Origin: Synergistales bacterium | GTDB lineage: Bacteria; Synergistota; Synergistia; Synergistales; 79-D21 | Direction: 5' to 3' | Assembly: GCA_015657435.1 (NCBI GenBank) | Contig: JADLKH010000004.1 | Location: 415,955 to 423,350, forward strand | DNA length: 7,396 nt | Shown here: piece by piece, positions 1 to 6,084 of the stretch | Numbering within the stretch: position 1 is the stretch's first letter | Layout: each line of letters begins with the position of its first letter | Made by a program: the position numbers and the translations under genes | The notes under the pieces: model-generated | What the model saw: the letters and a program-made list of their open reading frames with translations, nothing else | What the model was told of the DNA's origin: nothing | Database searches by the model: none

Positions 1-732
1 GGCAGCGACCCGGCTTCGGCGATCTACGTCGGGCAGAAGGAGAAGGCCTGCACGGAAGTGGGCTTCAACTCCTTCCGGTACGAAATGCCGGCCGACGCGA
101 CGGAAAAGGAGCTCTTCGAACTCATCGACCGCCTCAACGGAACGCCGTCGGTTCACGGCATCCTGGTCCAGCTCCCTCTTCCCGGCAGTCTCCGTGCGGA
201 CCGGATCATCGGGAGGATCGCTCCGGGCAAGGACGTCGACGGGTTCCATCCCCTCAATGCGGGACTTCTGGCCTGCGGGTTGCCCGGGGTCGTGCCCTGC
301 ACGCCCAGGGGCGTGATGCGGATCCTTGGAAACTACGGAATTCCCCTGGCGGGTCGTAGAGCCGTGGTGGTCGGCCGGAGCAATATCGTGGGAAAACCGA
401 TGGTCCAGCTTTTGCTCGCGGAGAACATGACCGTCAGCGTGTGCCATAGCCGGACGCCGGACCTGGCGGCGGAAACCCTTCAAGCCGACGTGCTGGTAGT
501 TGCGGCCGGCAAGCCCGGCATCGTCGACGGTTCGATGGTGAAGGAAGGGGCGGTTGTGGTGGATGTGGGGATTCACCGGACTCCGCAAGGGATCGTTGGA
601 GATGTGAAGTTCCCCGGGGTCGCCGAAAAAGCTTCCTGGATAACCCCGGTTCCGGGAGGAGTCGGTCCCCTGACGATCGCGATGCTGCTGGAGAACACGC
701 TGGAATTGGCGGAGAAGACGCTTTCCGAATGA
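1..732 (+). CDS. folD: FolD, methylenetetrahydrofolate dehydrogenase / methenyltetrahydrofolate cyclohydrolase, 5' end missing
   Basis: This is a cytosolic bifunctional enzyme of one-carbon metabolism. It oxidises 5,10-methylene-THF with NAD(P)+ and hydrolyses the methenyl product to 10-formyl-THF. The reading frame is open from base 1, so the start lies upstream; 243 codons are present against about 285-290 in the family, so roughly 40-45 N-terminal residues are missing. Numbering from the first codon seen, the GSDPAS and YVGQK stretch gives the catalytic Tyr9-xxx-Lys13 pair, followed by VQLPLP (56-61), KDVDGFHPLNAG (77-88), PCTPRG (99-104), the nucleotide-binding VGRSNIVGKP (124-133) and TPVPGGVGP (215-223). 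All hallmark FolD motifs are intact and in order. A GTG at position 58 could be mistaken for a start, but it lies after the catalytic lysine and cannot be the real one. The gene is clearly more GC-rich than everything after position 1090. A hairpin terminator follows it, so it is probably not co-transcribed with the pxp genes. Confidence 0.97.
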   Translation, partial: GSDPASAIYVGQKEKACTEVGFNSFRYEMPADATEKELFELIDRLNGTPSVHGILVQLPLPGSLRADRIIGRIAPGKDVDGFHPLNAGLLACGLPGVVPCTPRGVMRILGNYGIPLAGRRAVVVGRSNIVGKPMVQLLLAENMTVSVCHSRTPDLAAETLQADVLVVAAGKPGIVDGSMVKEGAVVVDVGIHRTPQGIVGDVKFPGVAEKASWITPVPGGVGPLTIAMLLENTLELAEKTLSE

Positions 733-780
733 ACCGGGAGTGAGCGCTGAGATTTTCCCTGGATCTGGCTAGAGATTTTG

Positions 781-815
781 AACGGGCCCCGACTTATCGA
801 GCGGGGCCCGTTTGC
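781..815 (+). terminator. GC-rich hairpin terminator after folD
   Basis: A perfect 11-bp inverted repeat, AACGGGCCCCG (781-791) and CGGGGCCCGTT (802-812), encloses a 10-base loop and ends in a short TTT (811-813). It lies about 50 bases after the folD stop. The stem is very strong but the T-tract is short, so termination is likely but not textbook. Confidence 0.7.
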
Positions 816-1088
816 GGCAAAAGGCCCATTTCCCCCCTTTTTGTATTTCCTCTTTTCCTGATTGTGTTCGGCGGCTCATCCAGTTCCTCCGAAACTTTTC
901 CCGACAGTTTCTTGTGTTTCGATTCCCATTCTTTCTGCCTGCGTCGGGTTCACCTCGACCACGGCCGCCATCTTCCCCCGGTCACTTTTACGTTTCAACA
1001 GCGCTTTCTCTCCCTTGAACAGCCCCTGCCGGCCCAAGTGGACGCGACTTCCCCAATGGTGCGTATACATTATCCCATTTTTACCTAG
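813..1088. other. Gene-free spacer between folD and the pxp cluster
   Basis: No convincing gene is seen on either strand. The plus strand is pyrimidine-rich (many CCC, TTT and TTCC runs), so several short open frames appear. The longest on the minus strand (876-1094, 72 codons) has no recognisable family, and I see no good ribosome binding site for it. It could be a decayed remnant of a gene on the minus strand. A GTATAC at 1063-1068 is the core of many GntR-family operators and may belong to the control region downstream. Confidence 0.5.
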
Positions 1089-1117
1089 TTGCAACTCTAT
1101 ATAAAATCGGATACGAT
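1089..1117 (+). promoter_or_regulatory. Candidate sigma-70-type promoter for the pxp operon
   Basis: TTGCAA (1089-1094) could be the -35 element and TACGAT (1112-1117) the -10 element, with a 17-base spacer; each matches consensus at 4 of 6 positions. The -10 lies inside the inverted repeats, so a protein bound there would block RNA polymerase. The region is locally very AT-rich. An alternative -10 such as TATAAA at 1100-1105 has no good -35. A start near 1124 would give a leader of about 80 bases before pxpBC, in which I recognise no riboswitch. Confidence 0.35.
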
Positions 1118-1136
1118 TTTATATAAATCGTATCCG
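1098..1136. repeat. Two overlapping inverted repeats upstream of pxpBC, probable operator
   Basis: Repeat A pairs 1098-1109 (TATATAAAATCG) with 1114-1125 (CGATTTTATATA): 12 perfect base pairs around the 4-base centre GATA. Repeat B pairs 1108-1119 (CGGATACGATTT) with 1125-1136 (AAATCGTATCCG): 12 perfect base pairs around the 5-base centre TATAT. The segment at about 1114-1119 is shared, so as RNA the two hairpins would exclude each other. As DNA, the 10-mer ATCGTATCCG occurs at 1127-1136 on the plus strand and, on the minus strand, at 1108-1117. Symmetry of this kind next to a promoter suggests a dimeric repressor or activator site. The GntR/FCD protein at 6085-6723 is the obvious local candidate, but that link is inference. 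Confidence 0.75.
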
Positions 1137-1192
1137 TATTAAATATTAAACGAAAAAGCGCCTTGGCAACCACGTTTCCTTAACTATTACTT

Positions 1193-1208
1193 GGAGGTGA
1201 AACCGTTG
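1193..1208 (+). promoter_or_regulatory. Strong ribosome binding site that sets a TTG start for pxpBC
   Basis: GGAGGTGA (1193-1200) is a near-perfect match to the 3' end of 16S rRNA and sits 5 bases before TTG (1206-1208). An in-frame TTG at 1191 overlaps the binding site itself and cannot be its start codon. The protein therefore begins at 1206, five codons later than the longest open frame. Confidence 0.85.
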
Positions 1209-2969
1209 GATTTTAAGGTGGCGGGAGACAGGGCTATCGTCGTTCGTTTTGGGAGCGAGATCAACGAGACAACAAACAAGAAAGTCAGGGCCATGCGGCA
1301 GCTTCTTGAGCAGGAACGGCTGGAAGGGATCGAAGAAGTAATCCCAACGTACTGCACTCTTTATATCTTTTACGATCCATTCAAAACCGACCCGAAATCC
1401 TTAATCGAAAAGTTATCCGAAATCGAAAGTGGTGCGGATGAAAGCAAGCTGCCACCGGCAAGGGTTATCCAGGTTCCCGTCGCGTATGGAGGCGAATGTG
1501 GACCGGATTTGGAAAACGTGGCGAAAGCCCATGGGTTAACTCCTGAGGAAGTCATCGAACGCCACGCCAACAAAAAATATCTTGTCTACATGCTGGGGTT
1601 CACCCCGGGATTCACTTTCTGTGGCGGGCTTCCCGACGAGCTCGCCACTCCGAGGCACAAAGACCCTAGACTCAAGGTTCCCGCGGGATCGGTAGGGATC
1701 GCGGGGAAGCAAACCGGCCTTTATGCCATAAGTTCACCTGGCGGTTGGCAATTGATAGGCAGAACGTTCATGCGTTTTTATGATCCCTCAAAAACCCCTC
1801 CTACACCTGTGCGGGCGGGTGATTATGTTGAATTCTGCCCGGTAAGCGCGGAGGAATTCGAGAAAAACCGCGCTCAGGTCGAGGCTGTTGATTCTCCTTC
1901 TCTTGATGCCCTATGGCAACCCGGCGGAGTGGCGGCGTTCGAAGTCAAGAACCCGGGGATGCTGACCACCATCCAGGACAGAGGGCGGTTCGGTTATCAG
2001 GAATTGGGGATTTCCTGTTCCGGGGCGATGGACGAAATTTCCTTCCGGCTTGCCAATCGGTTGGTAGGTAACGACGACAATGCCCCGGCGATCGAAATCA
2101 CGGGAATGGGCCCGACGATGAAAGCGCTGGCTAGCGCCTTGATAGCGGTTACGGGGGCCGATCTGTCGTTTGCAGTCAACGGTAAGGCAGTAAACCCTTA
2201 CGAAGCGATTCTTGTGAACCCCGGAGACACCCTCTCGTTCGGGCAGATCAAAAGCGGGATGAGAGCCTACCTGGCGATCAACGGAGGGGTTGCCGTTCCG
2301 TATGTATTGGGAAGTGCGACAACGGACCTGAAAGCCATGCTTGGCGGTTTCAAGGGTCGGAAGCTGGAAAAGGGAGATATCGTCAACAAGCATGTAAAAC
2401 CCATACCTGAACCTTTCATCGGCTTCTCGATCGATCCCAGGCCATTTGCCTTCGGAGGCGAGGAAAACGTATTCCGATTCATCCTCGGTCCTGAGGAAGA
2501 CCATTTCACCAATTGCGGCATCGAAACATTCCTCAATTCAGAGTATGAGGTCTCGAGCAATTCCGACCGCATGGGGAGCCGGCTGACCGGCCCCAAGATC
2601 GAGCACGGAGAAAAAGGGCCGAATATCGTTTCCGATGGAATTACCTTTGGCTCCATCCAGGTTCCGGCCGAGGGATACCCGCTTGTTCTCCTCAAGGACA
2701 GACAGGCTATCGGCGGCTACACCAAAATCGGCACTCTCTGTTCTGTTGATGCCTACCGCTTTGGCCAGGTGAAACCGGGGGACAAGGTGTCTTTCAGGGG
2801 AATTAATCTCGCTCAGGCCCAAGAGCTTCTCTGGAGGATGGAGTATGAGGTTTCCAGGGTCGGGTTGAAGCAGCATTACCTCGCGAAAACCGGGGCAAAG
2901 GGAGGGAATGTTTATCGGTTTACCGACGGAGATTCCATTTGCGACATCTTCGTCGAAAGGATGGATTGA
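1206..2969 (+). CDS. pxpBC: PxpBC fusion: ATP-dependent 5-oxoprolinase subunits B and C (KipI-KipA, allophanate hydrolase subunit 1 and 2 folds)
   Basis: With PxpA this should form the bacterial 5-oxoprolinase, which opens 5-oxoproline to glutamate using ATP in the cytosol. From the TTG start the protein has 587 residues. Residues about 1-225 are the PxpB/KipI domain (GDRAIVVRFG at 7-16; GFTPGFTFCGGLP at 131-143, followed by ATPR at 147-150). A linker follows, and PxpC/KipA begins near 245 (NPGMLTTIQDRGRFGYQELG at 249-268, then SGAMD). The two subunits are separate genes in E. coli (218 and 310 residues); here they share one frame with no internal stop. After the usual PxpC end there is an extra tail of about 44 residues (from about 544 to 587) that I cannot assign. 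Allophanate hydrolase or urea amidolyase relatives are less likely, because no biotin or amidase domain is present and pxpA follows 46 bases later. The KipI and KipA names refer to a sporulation kinase inhibitor and its antagonist in B. subtilis; nothing here supports that role. Confidence 0.93.
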   Translation: MDFKVAGDRAIVVRFGSEINETTNKKVRAMRQLLEQERLEGIEEVIPTYCTLYIFYDPFKTDPKSLIEKLSEIESGADESKLPPARVIQVPVAYGGECGPDLENVAKAHGLTPEEVIERHANKKYLVYMLGFTPGFTFCGGLPDELATPRHKDPRLKVPAGSVGIAGKQTGLYAISSPGGWQLIGRTFMRFYDPSKTPPTPVRAGDYVEFCPVSAEEFEKNRAQVEAVDSPSLDALWQPGGVAAFEVKNPGMLTTIQDRGRFGYQELGISCSGAMDEISFRLANRLVGNDDNAPAIEITGMGPTMKALASALIAVTGADLSFAVNGKAVNPYEAILVNPGDTLSFGQIKSGMRAYLAINGGVAVPYVLGSATTDLKAMLGGFKGRKLEKGDIVNKHVKPIPEPFIGFSIDPRPFAFGGEENVFRFILGPEEDHFTNCGIETFLNSEYEVSSNSDRMGSRLTGPKIEHGEKGPNIVSDGITFGSIQVPAEGYPLVLLKDRQAIGGYTKIGTLCSVDAYRFGQVKPGDKVSFRGINLAQAQELLWRMEYEVSRVGLKQHYLAKTGAKGGNVYRFTDGDSICDIFVERMD

Positions 2970-3015
2970 TCGTAGAGCGTTTAGCTGTGAATCCAAAAAA
3001 TAGGAGGGGTAAGTG

Positions 3016-3807
3016 ATGGGCAAAGTCGTGGACCTGAACTGCGATATGGGAGAAAGTTTCGGACGTTACACTCTGGGGCTTGATTACGAGGTTATGGATG
3101 AGATTTCTTCCGCCAACATCGCCTGCGGCTTTCATGCGGGAGATTTCATGGTTTTGTCCAAGACCGTAAAATGGGCGATTGAGAAAAAAGTAGGAATTGG
3201 AGCTCATCCTGGCTATCCCGACCTTCAGGGGTTTGGCCGAAGGAATATGGATCTATCCGCAGAAGAGGTTGAAAACCTGACTCTCTATCAGATTGGCGCA
3301 ATTTATGCCTTTGCGAAGGCAAACGGAGCCAATCTGCAACACGTAAAGCCCCACGGAAACTTCTATATCCAGATATACAACAATGCGATGAAGGGAGATC
3401 CTTCCATGGCCCAGGCGGTTGGGAAGGCCGTTCAGAGATTTGACGACAGCCTTATTCTTCTCGCTCTTGCGGGCACGGAAATGGCAAAAATCTGGAGGGA
3501 AATGGGGCTCAGGGTAGCCGAAGAAGTCTTCCCCGACAGGGAATACAACGCCGATGGAACACTCGTATCGAGGAAGGTCAAAGGAGCCGTCATCACCGAC
3601 CATACGAAAGTTGTGGAACGTGCGGTGAAAATGGTGAGAGACGGAGGAATTCTCTCGATTGATGGAAAACCCATCTCGAATTTCCGCTTTGACACGATGT
3701 GCGTGCACGGAGACAACCCGGAAACTCTCCAGGTTGTCAGGGATATTGTTCAGGCCTTTAAAAAGAACCAGATTGAAGTAAAACCGATGGGATCCTTCAT
3801 CGCTTAA
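3016..3807 (+). CDS. pxpA: PxpA, 5-oxoprolinase subunit A (LamB/YcsF family)
   Basis: This is the third component of ATP-dependent 5-oxoprolinase. The protein has 263 residues, against about 245-257 for E. coli PxpA and B. subtilis YcsF. Family motifs appear in order: DLNCDMGESFG (6-16), SANIACGFHAGD (32-43), GAHPGYPDLQGFGRR (62-76), HVKPHG (109-114), EEVFPDREYNADGTLVSR (169-186) and CVHGDN (229-234). AGGAGG at 3002-3007 lies 8 bases before ATG 3016 and 5 before an in-frame GTG at 3013; I prefer the ATG. The usual KPHGALYN or KPHGMLYN is KPHGNFYI here, followed by about five extra residues, so this may be a divergent subgroup. The short gap after pxpBC points to co-transcription. Confidence 0.94.
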   Translation: MGKVVDLNCDMGESFGRYTLGLDYEVMDEISSANIACGFHAGDFMVLSKTVKWAIEKKVGIGAHPGYPDLQGFGRRNMDLSAEEVENLTLYQIGAIYAFAKANGANLQHVKPHGNFYIQIYNNAMKGDPSMAQAVGKAVQRFDDSLILLALAGTEMAKIWREMGLRVAEEVFPDREYNADGTLVSRKVKGAVITDHTKVVERAVKMVRDGGILSIDGKPISNFRFDTMCVHGDNPETLQVVRDIVQAFKKNQIEVKPMGSFIA

Positions 3808-3871
3808 TCAAAAACAGTTCCGGCTCGAACAGGGACTTCACGAAAGACAAACCAGAGGGTACCCGAATAAA

Positions 3872-3902
3872 GGGAGCCCTGGATAGGGCGCACAGGGTTC
3901 CC
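3872..3902 (+). repeat. Competing stem-loops between pxpA and the symporter gene
   Basis: GGGAGCCCT (3872-3880) can pair with AGGGTTCCC (3894-3902) over 9 bp with one G-U pair. A smaller hairpin, GCCCT (3876-3880) with AGGGC (3885-3889), uses the same left arm, so the two exclude each other. No T-tract follows, so this is not a standard terminator. The 121-base gap (3808-3928) that holds it is the second longest inside the cluster. The structure could serve mRNA processing or differential expression, or mean nothing. Confidence 0.4.
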
Positions 3903-3928
3903 AAGAACGAATCAGAGGGGGCAAGAGC

Positions 3929-5638
3929 ATGGGAATCATGGCTGGGTATCGCAATGCGGTGATCGTTACCTTGCTCGTTTATTTCGGACTAACTCTATGG
4001 CTTGGTTATCAGGGCAGGACCAGGAAGGGCGAGGAGAAGGAAGGGCTTAAGAATTGGGCCGTGGCTGGCCGCAACGTCGGATGGGTCATCCTGGGCCTCG
4101 CCTGGTCGGCGACTTACTTCAGTTCCTACGCTGTGTTGGGGGTCGCCGGGGAAGCCTATCGGAACGGCATATCGATCATGACCATTTCGACTGCCTACTT
4201 CATCCCAACTGCGATCCTGATGTACATCATGGGCTCGGCTGTGAACATCCTGGGCCGGAAGAACAATTACATGACGATTGGGGATCTGTTGCAGGACCGC
4301 TTCGAGAGCAAATGGGTCAGGTTACCCCTGTTTCTGACGATGCTGATTTTCTCCGGTTATTACGTCGGCATTCAGCTGATCGGGGCTTCTGTCGTTTTAG
4401 AGCAATTGGCGGGCATTCCTTTTCTCGCTGCCACGATTCTTGGAGCTGCAGTCCTCGCGGTTTACGTTTCGATTGGCGGCTTCAAGAGCACGGCCCTTAC
4501 AGACACGCTGCAGGCGGCCCTTCTCTTCGTCGCTCTCTTCGGTGGAGGCCTGATGGCCATCTACCTGACCAAAGGCCAGCTTTTTACGATGCTCGCCAGC
4601 AGGTACGGTATAGCGGCTTTGACCTCGCCAGGTCTCAAGAGTTCAATGGCACCCAACTTTGCATTTTCTTTCAACATCAACATCATCATTTACACCTTCG
4701 GCTACATGTTCATGCAATGGTGCCTTGCCGCATCAGGGCCAGGCAGTTTACGGCGCGCGGCAGGAACTTACAGCATCATTTGCCCGGCAGGATATATCTT
4801 CGGTTCAATTTTGCTGGGACTTGCCGGTTTGGCGATGGGGATCCACGTCGAGAAAGCGGATCAGATTTTCCCTGTGGTTGTCGTCCAATTTTTCGGACCG
4901 CTTTTCGGGGCAATGCTGGTAGCCGGAGTTCTTGGGGCGACGCAGTCCACAGCAGCCTCAATTCTCGCGGGGGTTTCGCTATCGAGTTCATATGATTTTT
5001 ACAAAAAGATGGTCAACCCGGAAGCGGATCCCAAAAAGGTTCTTTTTATCAGCAGAGCTCTGACTTACATCATTCTCGGTTTCTCGATTGTGCTCGCCGT
5101 GACGGCAAAGACCGCGATCATGTTTCTTGGTGCGATAGGGATTGCCTTCTTCTCGGTCATGGCGCCGGTCATTCTGGCTGCTCTCTATTGGCCGAGAGCG
5201 ACGAAAGAAGGGGCGATTAGCGCTCCATTCATTGGGCTTCTGGTTTTGATCTACGTGATTTTCGTAAAGAAGAATTTCCTGGGCATCCACCCCGGGCTTT
5301 GGGGTTTTGCCGCCTCCTTGATCGCACTGGTCGTTATCAGTCTGATGACGGCACCCTCACCGAAGGCGACTGTGGATCGAATTCATGGCGTTATCGGCCG
5401 GATTTACCACAAAAGCCCGGACCAGTTGTGGTATCCGACCACGGGCAAAGGCATTATCGCAACACTGGTGGTCGTTGCCGAAGTGTTCGCTATCTCCTAC
5501 GGCCTCTATTACCTGAAGACGGAGAAAATCATCTTTGGGATGGCTGCTCAATATGCATGGGTTTTGGGCTGGGTATTGGCAGCATTGGTTGCCCAATTTG
5601 TCCTGTTTAAGCATGTGAGGATCGATGAGAATGTGTAG
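3929..5638 (+). CDS. Sodium:solute symporter (SSS family), probable 5-oxoproline or amino-acid importer
   Basis: This is an integral membrane secondary transporter of 569 residues, rich in hydrophobic segments from about 10 to 27 through to about 545-560, consistent with roughly 13 membrane helices. Family signs include the first helix followed by NWAVAGRNVGW (42-52), the GLAWSATYFSSY stretch (56-67), SIGGFKSTALTDTLQ (181-195) and GATQSTAAS (337-345). Ser340-Thr341 in the last match the Na+-site pair in helix 8 of PutP-type symporters, so sodium coupling is likely. GAGGGG at 3915-3920 lies 8 bases before the ATG; a second in-frame ATG occurs at 3938. The substrate cannot be read from the sequence. 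Its place right after pxpA suggests 5-oxoproline, D-glutamate or a related compound. B. subtilis has an NRAMP-like protein (YcsG) in the matching position of its ycsF operon. Confidence 0.9.
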   Translation: MGIMAGYRNAVIVTLLVYFGLTLWLGYQGRTRKGEEKEGLKNWAVAGRNVGWVILGLAWSATYFSSYAVLGVAGEAYRNGISIMTISTAYFIPTAILMYIMGSAVNILGRKNNYMTIGDLLQDRFESKWVRLPLFLTMLIFSGYYVGIQLIGASVVLEQLAGIPFLAATILGAAVLAVYVSIGGFKSTALTDTLQAALLFVALFGGGLMAIYLTKGQLFTMLASRYGIAALTSPGLKSSMAPNFAFSFNINIIIYTFGYMFMQWCLAASGPGSLRRAAGTYSIICPAGYIFGSILLGLAGLAMGIHVEKADQIFPVVVVQFFGPLFGAMLVAGVLGATQSTAASILAGVSLSSSYDFYKKMVNPEADPKKVLFISRALTYIILGFSIVLAVTAKTAIMFLGAIGIAFFSVMAPVILAALYWPRATKEGAISAPFIGLLVLIYVIFVKKNFLGIHPGLWGFAASLIALVVISLMTAPSPKATVDRIHGVIGRIYHKSPDQLWYPTTGKGIIATLVVVAEVFAISYGLYYLKTEKIIFGMAAQYAWVLGWVLAALVAQFVLFKHVRIDENV

Positions 5639-5662
5639 CGCCGGAAGGAGGAATACCACTTC

Positions 5663-5953
5663 ATGAGCTATACCGGCCAGGTGATCCTGGATTGGAAAAC
5701 CCTTCGTTTCCCCGGGAGGGATTCTTCAGGAAAATCCAGGGATGATTTTCGACGATTCGTTAAATGCCTGGTTCTTTCTTCCCTTTTGGAGAAGGAGGAA
5801 CATGAGACGGAAAAAGGCCCGACTCCGGAGGAACTTATCGCAATAACGGCGGCAGTGCATAGCATGGGAGTGGACGAAAAGAGATCAAGATTCGTCGTCC
5901 GGAGTTCGGAAAGGATCAGCTACTGGAAAATTGCATCGAGATTGCAGATTTAA
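5663..5953 (+). CDS. Small soluble protein with a tail like that of sodium-pump decarboxylase gamma (OadG-type) subunits
   Basis: The 96-residue product starts 24 bases after the symporter stop and is preceded by AAGGAGG (5645-5651), so it is very likely translated and in the same operon. The N-terminal half (1-52) is charged and unrecognised, with a short hydrophobic run, FVKCLVLSSLL (32-42), too short for a membrane helix. The C-terminal half has TPEELIAITAAVHSMG (54-69) and then RFVVRSSERISYWKIASRLQ (76-95). This resembles the cytoplasmic tail of oxaloacetate and related decarboxylase gamma/delta subunits (an EELIAAIxAA helix followed by a VRSIxRVxxWKxAGR pattern). The N-terminal membrane helix of those proteins is missing and no decarboxylase is present. 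It could be an accessory factor for the symporter or for PxpBC. The family match is from memory and is moderate at best. Confidence 0.6.
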   Translation: MSYTGQVILDWKTLRFPGRDSSGKSRDDFRRFVKCLVLSSLLEKEEHETEKGPTPEELIAITAAVHSMGVDEKRSRFVVRSSERISYWKIASRLQI

Positions 5954-5983
5954 AAGGGAACAAACTTAAGGTTCAGCCCCCAC

Positions 5984-6071
5984 GGTTACGGATGGAATTT
6001 TTGGAGATGGCCTGTGAAGAAAGAGCTGTGATATAAATTCACTGCTAAAGACATTAAGACCATCCGTGACC
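5984..6071 (+). promoter_or_regulatory. Separated inverted repeat upstream of the GntR gene, possible autoregulatory sites
   Basis: GGTTACGGATGG (5984-5995) and CCATCCGTGACC (6060-6071) are inverted copies matching at 11 of 12 positions, 64 bases apart; the second ends just before the ribosome binding site. Both contain ACGGAT, which also occurs (as ATCCGT) in the pxpBC operator region at 1133-1138. Between them TATAAA (6032-6037) could be a -10 element, flanked by GTGA and TCAC, but no good -35 is visible. This may be a pair of operator sites for autoregulation, or a long-range mRNA stem. Confidence 0.35.
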
Positions 6072-6084
6072 TGGAGGCTGAACA

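Noticed and set aside
876..1094. A 72-codon open frame on the minus strand in the spacer after folD, with a fairly protein-like composition
   Set aside because: No family is recognised and no clear ribosome binding site is seen. The purine-rich minus strand reduces stop codons and could create the frame by chance. A decayed gene remnant remains possible.
1098..1136. The inverted repeats as a CRISPR repeat, transposon end or replication origin
   Set aside because: There is no array of spaced direct repeats, no transposase, no target duplication and no DnaA-box cluster. Position at a promoter fits an operator better.
1191..1193. TTG at 1191 as the start of pxpBC
   Set aside because: It overlaps the ribosome binding site GGAGGTGA (1193-1200), so it cannot be its start codon; the TTG at 1206 is correctly spaced.
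1911..2504. A 197-codon open frame on the minus strand inside pxpBC
   Set aside because: It lies entirely antisense to a well-supported gene, its product resembles no family, and it has no suitable start context. It is a shadow of the pxpBC codon pattern.
1206..2969. Urea amidolyase or allophanate hydrolase identity for the fusion protein
   Set aside because: The amidase, biotin carboxylase and biotinyl domains of those enzymes are absent, and the adjacent pxpA and UPF0317 genes point to 5-oxoproline metabolism.
3013..3015. GTG at 3013 as the start of pxpA
   Set aside because: The adjacent ATG at 3016 is better spaced from AGGAGG and is the preferred codon; the difference is one residue.
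4054..4995. A 313-codon open frame on the plus strand overlapping the symporter gene in another frame
   Set aside because: Its translation is rich in Arg, His and Cys with no recognisable domains, and the overlapping symporter frame is clearly the real gene.
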